DNA of 64,000 bases. Origin: CAXBGS01 sp963975425. GTDB taxonomy: Bacteria > Planctomycetota > Planctomycetia > Pirellulales > Pirellulaceae. A model generated the notes under the pieces. It worked only from the letters and a program-made list of their open reading frames with translations. It was not told the origin of the DNA and did no database searches. The translations under genes and the position numbers were made by a program. The stretch lies in NCBI GenBank assembly GCA_963975425.1, contig CAXBGS010000019.1, positions 29,837-93,836 on the forward strand. The letters run 5' to 3'. The number at the start of each line of letters is the position of its first letter. Positions within the stretch are counted from its first letter, which is position 1. Shown here one piece after another: positions 9,266 through 18,757 of the stretch.

Positions 9266-9789
9266 CCGGGTGGAGCGATTTGTCGCACCGGTTTGGCATG
9301 CTCCAAGTCACTGCTGTGAAACAGTTTAGCGAGGTCCAATGGATTCCGCGCGGCCCATCAAACCTATTTTCGAAATTTTGCCCGGAGGTTTTTTAGTCAA
9401 ACATGGATTTGGTCACTTGATGGCTTCAACCTGATCCATATACTCCGCCCAACTTGCAAACACACGATGACCGGGACTTTTATGCTAGCTATCCCTAATT
9501 GTGTTGTTTGCAGCAGAGGGCCCGAAGATGTCGGTTTCGGCCGATATCAAAAAAGAAGGGGCTCTCGACTGCTTCCCAGCCGTCGTCGGCGAAGACGAAC
9601 GAAAAGGTATGGACTGAGCTGGGACTCAGAGGAAAGTTTGACGCCCGAGCGGCCCTTATCCAATTAGCAGAGCAATCAGGTTTCATCAGGCCGGTCATTC
9701 GACCGGATGGAACACGTGAGAGTTCGACCGTTTCGGCATCGTGCCGAATCCGCAAGGGAAAGTCCGTCCACGAAACGAAGGATCTACAA
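9266..9789. other. Divergent spacer upstream of oxidoreductase and thioredoxin-like gene
   Basis: About 520 bases. The reading frame of the downstream thioredoxin-like gene stays open back to 9499, but the upstream part lacks family resemblance. A 29-codon ORF (9528-9617) begins MSVSADIKKEGALDCF and could be a short peptide; nothing supports it beyond plausible composition. No firm promoter was recognised. Confidence 0.35.
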
Positions 9790-10194
9790 ATGGTTTCGTT
9801 GCTTTTGGCTGTGATTCTAGGAAGTGTGACAAGTGAAACGGTGCCGCATAAAGACTACGCGGAAGCGTACAAGGAGTCCGTCGCGCAGGACAAGCCATTG
9901 ATGGTTGTCGTGGGCGCGCCGTGGTGCCCGGCATGCAATGTGTTGAAATCGAGCACGATCGTTCCGATGGCAGAAACCGGTGAGCTGAATGATGTCAGCG
10001 TCGCGCTGCTCAATCGCGACGACGACCCTGAATTGGCCAAGCAGTTAACCAAGGGCGACAAAATGTTGCCGCAAATCATTGTTTTCTCGAAAACAACAAA
10101 CGGCAGCTGGGAACGCCGACGCTTGAAGGGGTATCAGCCTAAGCAGCCCGTGCGGTCGTTAATCCGCAAAGCTGTCTCGCTGACCAAGGGATAG
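9790..10194 (+). CDS. Exported thioredoxin-like protein
   Basis: A 134-residue protein with a short hydrophobic N terminus (MVSLLLAVILGSVTSE), then a thioredoxin fold with CPAC at 46-49 (GAPWCPACNVL) and a cis-Pro candidate in KMLPQIIVF. It probably works as a periplasmic or envelope thiol-disulfide protein. I chose the ATG at 9790, with AAGGA about 8 bases upstream, because it gives a signal peptide; the frame is open further upstream but without homology. It is followed by a strong intrinsic terminator at 10328-10372, so it is likely a single-gene unit. Confidence 0.72.
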   Translation: MVSLLLAVILGSVTSETVPHKDYAEAYKESVAQDKPLMVVVGAPWCPACNVLKSSTIVPMAETGELNDVSVALLNRDDDPELAKQLTKGDKMLPQIIVFSKTTNGSWERRRLKGYQPKQPVRSLIRKAVSLTKG

Positions 10195-10327
10195 TCGCCC
10201 CGGGGTGCGGGGTGTTTCCCATTGGTTTCGCCCGAACCGGCGCAACCTACCGTACGCCGACGCAACCTACCGAAAGCCGTCGCCACCGGTCTGGCATCCG
10301 TGGCGACGCCCGCGCCGTTATCAATCT

Positions 10328-10372
10328 TGCGTCAGACCCGAATCCGCAATTCAGGTCTGACGCATTCTTTTT
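10328..10372 (+). terminator. Intrinsic terminator
   Basis: A perfect 11-bp stem, TGCGTCAGACC (10328-10338) with GGTCTGACGCA (10354-10364), followed by TTCTTTTT. It is the main feature in the 326-base gap between the thioredoxin-like gene and the murB-like gene. Confidence 0.85.
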
Positions 10373-10520
10373 GTCGATGCGTTATTCTTAGGGACTTCAC
10401 TGTGAAGACCGACTTCACTGGGATCGACGGCTTCCCCAAGGCGATCGGCAGACAAGTCTGGGCATGAATCCGCCACCTTTGCCAAAACGCACATCGATTG
10501 ATTTGAAAGAGCGAGCATAG

Positions 10521-11399
10521 ATGAGTTTTCCCGAGGATTTGCTGCACCTTGTGCGCACTGACGAGCCGCTGGCCCCGTTGGTTTGGCTGGGCATCGGCGG
10601 CCCCGCACGCTACTTTGCCGAACCGGTTGACCTGGACGAATTGAAACTGGTCCAAAAAGCCGCTCACGATGCCGGGCTGGCGGTCAGGATTCTCGGCGGT
10701 GGCAGCAATATTTTGGTGCGTGAAGCCGGCGTTGACGGGGTCGTGATTTCGCTTGGCGCGGCCAGCACCAGCGGGCTCGCGATTCACGAAAACCAGATGA
10801 CTGCGGGCGCGGGAGCCAAGCTTTCGCATGCCGTCATCAAGGCTGTCGGCAGTGGACTGGGTGGTTTAGAGCATTTGGTTGGAATTCCTGGAACCGTTGG
10901 CGGAGCCGTTGTCGGAAATGCATCCAGCGGTGGGCGTGACATTGGGTCGGTCGTCTCGGGCATCACGGTGCTCGAGAGCGACGGTACCCAGCGGACGCTG
11001 ACGCAAGACGAGGCGGGGTTCTCACACCGCAAGAGTTCACTTGCCGGGCAAACGTTGATGGACGTCACGTTCACGCTGGAATCGCGCGACGTCTTGGCAC
11101 TGACCAAGCGAATGCAAAAATTGTGGATCAGCCGCAATGCGTCGCGGCCATCGGAACAACGCCGCATCGCGGTACCCTTTGTCGATCCCGACGGGATGCC
11201 GGCACGCGAACTGATCCAAACCGTGGGGCTGGCAGGTATTCGCGAGGGCGAGGTCAGTCTGGATGTGTCCCAGCCGCACTGTATCGTGGCCCATGCGGGA
11301 GCTACCAGCGATCAATGCCTGCGGTTAATCGAACGCGTTCGAGAGCAGGTTTTGCTGCAAACCGGGGTCGACTTGCAGCTAAATCTACAGATTTGGTAA
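10521..11399 (+). CDS. murB: MurB-like UDP-N-acetylenolpyruvoylglucosamine reductase, altered active site
   Basis: MurB reduces enolpyruvyl-UDP-GlcNAc to UDP-MurNAc in peptidoglycan synthesis. FAD-binding signatures are clear: RILGGGSNILVREAG (about 54-68) and GIPGTVGGAVVGNASSGG (about 119-136). The active site is unusual. The YRxS segment reads HRKSS, keeping Arg. The usual GS-x-FKNP serine segment reads AVPFVDP, so the proton-donating Ser appears missing. The C-terminal 'LEPEV' Glu segment reads LQLNLQIW, so the catalytic Glu is also not seen. It may be inactive, use other residues, or have a changed role. An FtsQ-like gene follows on the same strand, a remnant of dcw-cluster order. Confidence 0.82.
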   Translation: MSFPEDLLHLVRTDEPLAPLVWLGIGGPARYFAEPVDLDELKLVQKAAHDAGLAVRILGGGSNILVREAGVDGVVISLGAASTSGLAIHENQMTAGAGAKLSHAVIKAVGSGLGGLEHLVGIPGTVGGAVVGNASSGGRDIGSVVSGITVLESDGTQRTLTQDEAGFSHRKSSLAGQTLMDVTFTLESRDVLALTKRMQKLWISRNASRPSEQRRIAVPFVDPDGMPARELIQTVGLAGIREGEVSLDVSQPHCIVAHAGATSDQCLRLIERVREQVLLQTGVDLQLNLQIW

Positions 11400-11495
11400 G
11401 AAGGGTGACAGACGATCAGACTGCGGGCCGTGTCCCGGAACGGTTCGCAGAACGGTCGCTGGTCGATTTGTTTCTTCAGTCACGGGCACGGACGC

Positions 11496-12365
11496 ATGGC
11501 GATGAGAACGGCTGACGCCGAAGAGCGAGGACCGCTCCGCAAATTCGTCCAGCGATTGATTTCTGCGCCGGCTGCACTTTCGATCCTCTGGCCGGTTCTG
11601 TTGATCATCGGCGGCTATGTCACTTGGCATCGTTGGGGTGCCGAACACGTCGCCAAGAATTTCTACGGTATTGATCCGTCATTGCTGCGGGTCACCGAGC
11701 CGCCACCGCACGTGCGGTCTGACCTGATCGACACGATTTACAAAGACACTCAACTGGATCATCTTTCGACACTGGACCCCCAAGCCACCGCAAAGATCGC
11801 GGCGGCGTTCTCGACTCATCCGTGGGTCCGGGAAGTATTTAGCGTCCGCAAGCTGGCCGGCGGGATCATCGATGTCCAAATCGATTATCGGCGGCCCGTT
11901 GCCATGGTTCATGTGATCAGCAAACATCGCGATGTCAAAGACGATGCCTTCTTTGCCGTCGATGGCAGCGGTTATTTGTTGCCGACCTATGATTTTACGT
12001 CCGATGAAACACTCGAGTACATTCACATTCGCATTCCCGGTGTTTACCCAACCGGACATGTGGGTGGGCCGTTCGGCGATCACCGCGTGACAGCGGCGGC
12101 CAAATTGGCCGAGTTGCTGCATCCGCATCGCAATGAGCTGAAATTGGTCAGCATCGACGTCAAGGGCGACTTGCGGGAAAACTCGGTACCACAGCTTGGC
12201 TTAACGACGCGGTCGGGGGCTCATCCGTTTTGGGGCAGCCCACCGGGAATGGAACGTCCCGAGGAACCCGACGCTGCCATTAAGATTCGCACGCTTCTTA
12301 GCGGGAAAGCGGGAGCCAACGCCGACCTGCGGATCGCGTCGCCGATTCGAGCGGAACGTCGCTAA
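11496..12365 (+). CDS. FtsQ/DivIB-like bitopic membrane protein
   Basis: About 289 residues: a short cytoplasmic segment, one membrane helix (about 25-48; ALSILWPVLLIIGGYVTW) and an extracytoplasmic part. The latter has a POTRA-like section (TAKIAAAFSTHPWVREVFSV, then GGIIDVQIDYRRPVAMV) and a beta-rich section (FFAVDGSGYLLP), the order seen in FtsQ. FtsQ scaffolds the division complex in bacteria with FtsZ; most planctomycetes divide without FtsZ, so the role here is open. Position directly after a murB-like gene matches ancestral dcw order. Start is ATG 11496; ATG 11502 is equally possible. Confidence 0.68.
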   Translation: MAMRTADAEERGPLRKFVQRLISAPAALSILWPVLLIIGGYVTWHRWGAEHVAKNFYGIDPSLLRVTEPPPHVRSDLIDTIYKDTQLDHLSTLDPQATAKIAAAFSTHPWVREVFSVRKLAGGIIDVQIDYRRPVAMVHVISKHRDVKDDAFFAVDGSGYLLPTYDFTSDETLEYIHIRIPGVYPTGHVGGPFGDHRVTAAAKLAELLHPHRNELKLVSIDVKGDLRENSVPQLGLTTRSGAHPFWGSPPGMERPEEPDAAIKIRTLLSGKAGANADLRIASPIRAERR

Positions 12366-12579
12366 CTGACACGCGTGTGGATCGAATCACGTAAAGGTCA
12401 ACGCCGCATTTGACCGGTCGCTGCTTTCTAAGTCGGGCCATCAAGCGTTGGCATCACATTGCGGCGTCACATCAGGGGCGAGTGATTCTGGCCGAGTTGT
12501 ATGGTCACTGGTCGCGGGACCAGCGTTGCTGTGCCGCGCTCGTCGGTTTCATTGGCCGTGCGATGATACGGTTGCCGGC

Positions 12580-13617
12580 TTACTTGACGGTTGATGGTTC
12601 CACTTGTTCGCGTGTGACGACACTTGTGACCGTCTCGTGAACCCTTAGTGGTTCGCGGCCAATCCGTTGCAAGTGGACATTGGCCAATTGAATCTCCTGC
12701 GGGCTCAAGCGCTGGGCGATTCGTTTCCAGTGGTCCGCATCATTGACCAGCAGGGCAGAGAGCGTCGCTGGCGTATCGTCAGTGCGCGGCTGCAGCATCG
12801 ATGTGATCTCTCGCAGTCTCTCGATCTGTTCGTTATCCAGGTCATCGATGCTGCGCTGGTAGATGATGGGCAGCACGGGCGAACCGCAAGCCAGCAATTC
12901 TTGGTGCGCTTGGCGTCTTATCGACAGTTTGTTCGCCGCCAGACGATCGATTGCATCATTGACCGCATCAATGTCAATGCCACCGCTGGTTTGGATTCTC
13001 GCAATGAGCGCGACGTCGGTTTGCTCCGATAGAGACTGAATCGTCCTGCCGCGTAACAGACGACGCAGCAGCGGTCCATAATGGTTGTCGAACCGTATCG
13101 GATCCGAATTGCGAATGTGCAGAAGCGTCGCTCCGGTGAAGACCTTTGTTTCGTCCGCGTGCGTGACGGTCCACTCAATGGAGTTGCCGCCATCGATATC
13201 GGCGGACGGTTGGTCGATGACCGACGTCTCGCTGGCGGACGTCAGCAAGGACTCAATGCGAACGTCATTGGCGTTCTGGACTGACAAGCGGGTCTCGTGT
13301 TGTTTGGTTCGGTGAATGTAATGAACCGATGGGACCCCGCGGTGGGCGGTGATCGTGATGCTCTCGAACACACCGTCTTGTTCGTGGTGCTGGGCACCCT
13401 TGCGGTGACGGGGGGCATCGAGGCAGAGTCGCCCCTGAATCAGTTGAAAGCGGGCAACGCCATCGCTATCGAAGTAGCCGGCGTCGCGGTACGCCGAGGG
13501 GTCCGTTTCCCCAGAAATTGATGAGAGACGCTCATCATCGGGCGGTCTCTGTGCAAGAGACGCCACGTCCGAAATAGACAAGCCGAGCAGAACGGCAAGC
13601 TGCAAATTCCACCTCAT
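12580..13617 (-). CDS. Exported protein of unknown function
   Basis: A 345-residue protein beginning with a signal peptide (MRWNLQLAVLLGLSISDVASLA). The mature part has a beta-rich N-terminal half (strand pattern around FESITITAHRGVPSVHYIH) and a helical C-terminal half (AIDRLAANKLSIRRQAHQEL; DLDNEQIERLREI), which resembles HEAT-like or armadillo-like helices without a clear repeat count. I do not recognise the family. The ATG at 13617 was chosen because it immediately precedes the signal peptide. It is isolated, with gaps of more than 200 bases on both sides. Confidence 0.6.
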   Translation of the reverse strand: MRWNLQLAVLLGLSISDVASLAQRPPDDERLSSISGETDPSAYRDAGYFDSDGVARFQLIQGRLCLDAPRHRKGAQHHEQDGVFESITITAHRGVPSVHYIHRTKQHETRLSVQNANDVRIESLLTSASETSVIDQPSADIDGGNSIEWTVTHADETKVFTGATLLHIRNSDPIRFDNHYGPLLRRLLRGRTIQSLSEQTDVALIARIQTSGGIDIDAVNDAIDRLAANKLSIRRQAHQELLACGSPVLPIIYQRSIDDLDNEQIERLREITSMLQPRTDDTPATLSALLVNDADHWKRIAQRLSPQEIQLANVHLQRIGREPLRVHETVTSVVTREQVEPSTVK

Positions 13618-13882
13618 CTCTGAACCTCTTGTTCTGATGGCGGTGGACACGCAAGGGCCGGCCCTCCATCGGGCGCGGCCCGACGAGTCCAATGGACTCA
13701 ATCGAGTCCAATTTCAGTTATCGTCAAAATTCTACGAGTAAATGAAGAGCAGTTTTGCTCACCAGATTTGAATGGCAGCAATGTGTGCTTTGGCAGGCTG
13801 ATCTGGTGAATTATCTTGCCAAGGTCGCGAAAAAAAATGAATTTCCGTGATCGCACTTTCGCATTTCGACACCAAATTGGTC

Positions 13883-15007
13883 TCATGGGCAGCGTCGGTA
13901 CGTCAATTTGACGTCGTCTTTGAACGTCTCGATTGAATGTAATCGCAGTCGTGCCGCGTCGGCTAAACGCGTGATTCCCCGTCCGCCAAGAGGACCGGGG
14001 GCATCCGAGCCACCGATCGTGCAGGGGGCTACGAAGATTTGGTGCTCGTCGATGCGACCGGCCTCGGCGAAGCTCGCCAATAGTCGCCCGCCGCCCTCCA
14101 GCATCACATTGGTAGCCCCCCTGTCATTTAGCGTCGAAAGCAACGTCTGGATCATTGCCGCCGGATTATCGTCCACGCAACATACGACTTCGGCACCCTG
14201 ATTTCGCAGGTCGCTCAAGTGGGAAGGGCTGATCTGGGGCCCCGCAACGATCAGGACGGGGGCAATTTCGATCGACTGAATCAGTTTCGAATCCGCCGGC
14301 GGAACCCGTTGCCGACACATCACCACACGGGCCGCAGTCCGAGCAACTGGGTCGACGTTTCGAGCCGTCAACATTGGGTCATCGGCGAGTACGGTTCCCA
14401 TGCCTGTCACAATCGCATCGACCCGAGCACGCAGATGGTGAACGTTCCGCCGCGACTCATCATTGGTGATCCACTGACTCTCGCCAGTGGCGGTCGCGAT
14501 CTTGCCGTCGGCACTCATGGCCCATTTAGCAATCACAAACGGACGTGCATGTCCGAGACGCATCAAATAGGGCGCGTTTAGCGATCGAGCATCATCCTCG
14601 AGCACACCCACCGTCGCTTCGATGCCGGCTTCCTGCAACCGTTGGATTCCGCCGCCATCGACTTGCGGAAACGGATCACGCATTGCGGCGACGACCCTGG
14701 ATATGCCCGCATCGATCAACGCGTCGCTGCAGGGTGGCGTTTTGCCCGTGTGACAGCACGGCTCAAGCGTCACGTAGGCCGTTGCACCTCGCAGCATCGC
14801 CGCATCCGTAACCGACCGGATTGCGTTGACCTCAGCATGCGGTCCGCCGAACCGTTCGTGATAGCCTTGTCCGATGACTTGGCCATCACGCACGATGATG
14901 CAGCCGACCATTGGATTCGGTTCGACAAAACCCTGTCCACGACCGGCCAACTCAATTGCCAACCGCATGAAGTCACTGTCGGATTGCCGCGAAGAGGGAA
15001 CGGACAT
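13883..15007 (-). CDS. ribD: Bifunctional riboflavin deaminase/reductase RibD
   Basis: It performs two successive steps of riboflavin synthesis in the cytoplasm: deamination of the pyrimidine amine, then side-chain reduction with NADPH. The deaminase domain (1-150) has HAE at 57-59 and PCCHTGKTPPC at 83-93, the zinc ligands and catalytic Glu. The reductase domain (about 155-374) begins FVIAKWAMSADGKIATATGE and contains GMGTVLADDPMLTAR and VMLEGGG. Length (374) is normal. No other rib genes are nearby, so it is apparently unlinked from the rest of the pathway. It lies 36 bases downstream of the SEC-C gene on the same strand and may be read with it. Confidence 0.93.
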   Translation of the reverse strand: MSVPSSRQSDSDFMRLAIELAGRGQGFVEPNPMVGCIIVRDGQVIGQGYHERFGGPHAEVNAIRSVTDAAMLRGATAYVTLEPCCHTGKTPPCSDALIDAGISRVVAAMRDPFPQVDGGGIQRLQEAGIEATVGVLEDDARSLNAPYLMRLGHARPFVIAKWAMSADGKIATATGESQWITNDESRRNVHHLRARVDAIVTGMGTVLADDPMLTARNVDPVARTAARVVMCRQRVPPADSKLIQSIEIAPVLIVAGPQISPSHLSDLRNQGAEVVCCVDDNPAAMIQTLLSTLNDRGATNVMLEGGGRLLASFAEAGRIDEHQIFVAPCTIGGSDAPGPLGGRGITRLADAARLRLHSIETFKDDVKLTYRRCP

Positions 15008-15043
15008 TTTGTTGAATCGTTTCGTTCAATGAACCCGAGCGAA

Positions 15044-17197
15044 TCAATCCATACCCGGAACCCACAGCTTTCCGCCGCCTTCGGAACTGGCCGGGGCGTC
15101 GGCAGGACCGCTATCGGGTGTCCATAGACCAGAGCCCTCGCCGCCGCCAGCGGCGGGCGGTCCGGCGGGTGAGGGTGCCGTTCGCGGCGATCCGTCGGGC
15201 CGGAGCAGCCCCATCGAGATCAACATCTGCTGCAGTTGTGCCATGACTTCGGGATCGTTGCCATGTTTTTCAGACAGCGTTTGCATCGCAGTCTGGAATC
15301 CGTCGCGATCGCCGGACTGCAACCGCAGGCTTACTTCGCTCAGCAATAGTGAGGCATCGGACACACCTGTGGTCGCCGCAAACTTTTTCGCTTCATCCAA
15401 GTATGCCAGTGCTTTGTCAGCTGACCCTGCTGAATTGATCAACGACATGTAGGCGACCAGCTTTGCGGGCTGTTGTTCCTCCGTCATCTCGCTTTCGAGC
15501 AGTCGGTTCGCAAATTTTTGTTCCGCAACACTGGCCGAAATTTGCTGTGCGCGCTGGAGCAGATAGATCAGCGATTCCACATCCAGATCGGATGGATCGA
15601 CACGGTCCAGGTCGGCATTGTCGATCGTTTCGATCGCCTCTTTATCAGGTTTGATCGTCGGCAGCGGTTCGAGTTGGGCGAGTTCGTTGACCTTGCTCAC
15701 CACGCCTTGAGCCTTGCCGACGATCGCGTCGTACTGTTGGATCACTTGCACGACGGCGGATCGTTCAAGACGTTTCGAATCGTCTGCGACAAGGTCTTGC
15801 AGCGATTTGCCGCCCAGCAATTCAAGTTCAGCCGTCACGATCTTCTCTGGCATGCGGCGTTCCATCAGTTCCAGTTGCGATGCCTGCGCCTCGCCCGGCT
15901 TGCCTTTGAAACGGATCATCGCAATCGGTGGCTGGCACGCAACGAGCAACGGCAGTGGTTCGGCTGCTTCCTCTTTCAATTCGGCGCCGTCGATCACCGA
16001 CGCAAGCCGGCTGCGCACATCGTCCAGATCTTTCGTTCGCACGTCGAGCGCTTCGATGCGTGCCGCGCGATCGGTTTGTTTTCCGAACACCAGCACTAGC
16101 GATTCGGCCTCGGGGATTTCGTCCACCGGAGGCAAGCTCTCGATCGATTCAGGCTTGTCGCGATCGAGCAATTGAAAACCCGCGCGTGGCGGCACGTCGT
16201 CTTCGGACTCTCGCATTTGCCCGAGCATTTCGCTGGGCAATGCAAAAAATCTTGAGTCCGCCGCCATCGCCATTTCGACTTGATCGACATCCTCGATGTC
16301 AGCGGTCAGCTTCTTGATTTCGACGGCGACTTTTGGCATTCCCGGTTCCACGAGCGCTGACATCGCCAGGAAACGTGTGCGTTGGGTAAAGTCCAGACTC
16401 TCGCACCCGGAAAGCTTTTTCAGCAGCGCGCTTTGAGCCTCCGCATCGCCACGCCAGATCGCGCACGTCAAGAGTCCTGACAAGACGGCGGGTTCGTTGG
16501 CGTGGGTGCGTTGCAGCGATTGGAATTTGTTTTCGGCAAGCAAGACCTTGTTGCTGCGCAGCAATGTGGTTGCTTCGTCGTAACGCTCGCCCCAGTCCGC
16601 ATCGAGCGGGCGTTCGATGGTCGCCGGAATGGCCTTGAGCAATTGGTTGATCGTCGGTGCAGAATTCATCTGCTGCAAGACGGTCATGGCGGTACGACCG
16701 CCTTCGTATCCCGAAGCCATCATCGACAACGTCGCATAGACGCGAGCGGTCAAGAACATTCCGCCTTGTGCGAGCGAATACGCCAGCACCGATGAGACGT
16801 CCAAAACGAATGTGTCGACGTCGCGGCCGCTTTCGGTTAGCGCCTCCAACATCGAACCGGTCGCTTCCTCGAGGTCGCCGGCAAACAACTTGGCCGCAGC
16901 TCGCTGGGTCAGCGCGAGCGGATTGCTCGGTTGTAAGCGAATAAAACGTTCCGCATTTTCGGAAAGGCTGTCGTATTCGCGCAGGTCGAGCAACAGACGG
17001 CCGCGTACCGCCAGCGCCCACGCTGCGTCAGGATGCTCCTGCAAGATGGTTGAGAGTCGGTCCAAAGCGGGAACGACTTGGCCGCCTTCGACCATCTTGA
17101 GGACCAGGTCGAGTTCCGACACAGAGTCCTTGCACTTACAGAATTTGATTTTCTTTCCACTGCCGCATGGGCAAATCGCATAAAGATCGACGGTCAT
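15044..17197 (-). CDS. SEC-C zinc-finger protein with long TPR-like helical region
   Basis: 717 residues, cytoplasmic. The first 20 residues contain CPCGSGKKIKFCKC, the SEC-C zinc motif also found at the end of SecA. The rest is predicted alpha-helical with TPR-like stretches (DAAWALAVRGRLLLDLREYD; PLALTQRAAAKLFAGDLEEA) and Gly/Pro-rich low-complexity sequence near the C terminus. A protein-protein interaction role is likely; the partner is unknown. The ATG at 17197 puts the SEC-C motif at the very N terminus, as usual, and is preferred to the longer frame upstream. ribD follows. Confidence 0.72.
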   Translation of the reverse strand: MTVDLYAICPCGSGKKIKFCKCKDSVSELDLVLKMVEGGQVVPALDRLSTILQEHPDAAWALAVRGRLLLDLREYDSLSENAERFIRLQPSNPLALTQRAAAKLFAGDLEEATGSMLEALTESGRDVDTFVLDVSSVLAYSLAQGGMFLTARVYATLSMMASGYEGGRTAMTVLQQMNSAPTINQLLKAIPATIERPLDADWGERYDEATTLLRSNKVLLAENKFQSLQRTHANEPAVLSGLLTCAIWRGDAEAQSALLKKLSGCESLDFTQRTRFLAMSALVEPGMPKVAVEIKKLTADIEDVDQVEMAMAADSRFFALPSEMLGQMRESEDDVPPRAGFQLLDRDKPESIESLPPVDEIPEAESLVLVFGKQTDRAARIEALDVRTKDLDDVRSRLASVIDGAELKEEAAEPLPLLVACQPPIAMIRFKGKPGEAQASQLELMERRMPEKIVTAELELLGGKSLQDLVADDSKRLERSAVVQVIQQYDAIVGKAQGVVSKVNELAQLEPLPTIKPDKEAIETIDNADLDRVDPSDLDVESLIYLLQRAQQISASVAEQKFANRLLESEMTEEQQPAKLVAYMSLINSAGSADKALAYLDEAKKFAATTGVSDASLLLSEVSLRLQSGDRDGFQTAMQTLSEKHGNDPEVMAQLQQMLISMGLLRPDGSPRTAPSPAGPPAAGGGEGSGLWTPDSGPADAPASSEGGGKLWVPGMD

Positions 17198-17458
17198 CGG
17201 TTCCTTGCCAAAGCAAAGAGGGACGGGCTGCGGACGCCATTCGGCGGACGTCTTCAAGCGGCAAACTGTACCACGCCGAGCCGCATGGCCCAAACCCCCG
17301 ACGACAACCGCGTGTGCCAGGAATGCCGATGGTACTGCCGGAAAAAGCAAGTTTGGCGATGTCGTCGCCCGTCAGTCAGCAAATCACGTCAGGAAGGAAA
17401 CGCCCCGAGGCTCCACGTTAAAAACGATGCATCGCAATCTCGCTTAGCGGTGACCCGT

Positions 17459-18169
17459 TCAGGGAGCGGATTTTCCGGCCGGCCGCGTCCACTGGCTTGC
17501 TTTTGCGTCGGGCGGTATCGGTCGCAGCCCGTGATCGGTCACCCGATCAAGTTCTTCGTAACGAATACGGACCAAGCTGATAATCTGGTCAAATACACCG
17601 CGGACGTGATCTTCGACCAGCTCGCGCACCATTTCCTTGGTAACGTCTGTATCCTGGTCAATGGGATGCGTGAATTCGTTTTTCTGGCGCACCAAATCTT
17701 GGAAACGTTTCTCGATGATCGGATCGGACGAAATGCGGACATGATCCAGCTCGTGTCCCACCAATCGCTCGTCCCAAAACTCTGTCACTGACGGTTCGTC
17801 ACGAAACCAAACGTCGTGTGAATAGTTGAGGTCCAGTGTTTGATACGAAACGTTGACGACCAGTTGTCGCTGCTGGCGTTGGCGCTCGATCCGCCAACGC
17901 GTTTTCGTGGCGTAGGTGTATTTCATTTCGAACTGAGTTTCCGCTGCTAAGCGGCGGCGGCGATTTGACACGCGATCTAATTCGTCGCGGCCAAGCAAGC
18001 TCCGTGGTCCGAACCGAAACGAGACATTCGCGCGATCAATCAAGTCGCCTACCTCTCCCGGCGGTTTCGGCAAGTCGTCCATCGATATCTCTGTCAACGT
18101 CTCCGAAGCCAGAGCCACGTGTCCTGCGGCAAGGACGAAATAGAACAGGAATGGTCGGATGTATGACAT
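17459..18169 (-). CDS. Exported HELDH-motif protein, possible metallopeptidase
   Basis: 236 residues with a signal peptide (MSYIRPFLFYFVLAAGHVALA). The centre contains VGHELDHVRISSDPIIEKRF with HELDH at 139-143, an HExxH zinc-site pattern; a following His in EFTHP could be a third ligand. Layout (small exported protein, beta strands before the HExxH, helices after) resembles DUF922-type putative proteases, but I cannot confirm the family. The ATG at 18169 gives a clean signal peptide. It is divergent from the small exported protein at 18338, sharing a 168-base promoter gap. Confidence 0.55.
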   Translation of the reverse strand: MSYIRPFLFYFVLAAGHVALASETLTEISMDDLPKPPGEVGDLIDRANVSFRFGPRSLLGRDELDRVSNRRRRLAAETQFEMKYTYATKTRWRIERQRQQRQLVVNVSYQTLDLNYSHDVWFRDEPSVTEFWDERLVGHELDHVRISSDPIIEKRFQDLVRQKNEFTHPIDQDTDVTKEMVRELVEDHVRGVFDQIISLVRIRYEELDRVTDHGLRPIPPDAKASQWTRPAGKSAP

Positions 18170-18337
18170 TGATAAGATTGTAGCGTGTCGCATCACCGCC
18201 ACAGACACCCGTTCGAAAGTTTGATCTGTACACATGCGGAATCAACTGATATTCAGAGTAGGTTAGTGAGAGCCGATCGCTTCGGGGATGGGCGCTTGTG
18301 GGACAATCCGGTGGGCAGAATTGGATGGAGTGTCGTC

Positions 18338-18757
18338 ATGTATGTGTTGCAAAGCTTCGCAACGTGGTTGGTTCTAGGTGTCGCGCCTACGGCAACGACG
18401 ACACCCTCGGTCACGACTCGGCACGTCGACTTGATCGAGCTGAATCACTACATCGATGAAGAGGGACGCGAAGTCTTTCAACAGCTGGTCTTCTATGACT
18501 GGTCAAAATCCTACAAGCGATTTCACGTACGGGCGTGGCGTCTGATCAAGCATCCAAGTCAGCTGCCACAGCGGCGTTGGGCACCGACAATGTACCAATG
18601 CACGTGGCGCGATGAAGGCAGCATTCGACAAGTTCAATCGCCATCGATGCGCGAGACTTGGACGCAAGAAGACCCCGAACGTGCGAACCGAGAGTTGCTG
18701 CCCGAAAGCCAACGCGTTCCGTTGTGGGATGATCACCCCGAAACGACAAGCCGTTAG
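18338..18757 (+). CDS. Small exported protein of unknown function
   Basis: 139 residues. A hydrophobic leader (MYVLQSFATWLVLGVAPTAT) is followed by a compact mature part with many aromatic and Arg residues (QLVFYDWSKSYKRFHVRAWR; RRWAPTMYQCTWRDEGS) and an acidic, Pro-rich tail. This looks like the short 'hypothetical' exported proteins common in Pirellulaceae; no function is known to me. The ATG at 18338 was chosen for the leader. It is divergent from the HELDH gene. Confidence 0.55.
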   Translation: MYVLQSFATWLVLGVAPTATTTPSVTTRHVDLIELNHYIDEEGREVFQQLVFYDWSKSYKRFHVRAWRLIKHPSQLPQRRWAPTMYQCTWRDEGSIRQVQSPSMRETWTQEDPERANRELLPESQRVPLWDDHPETTSR

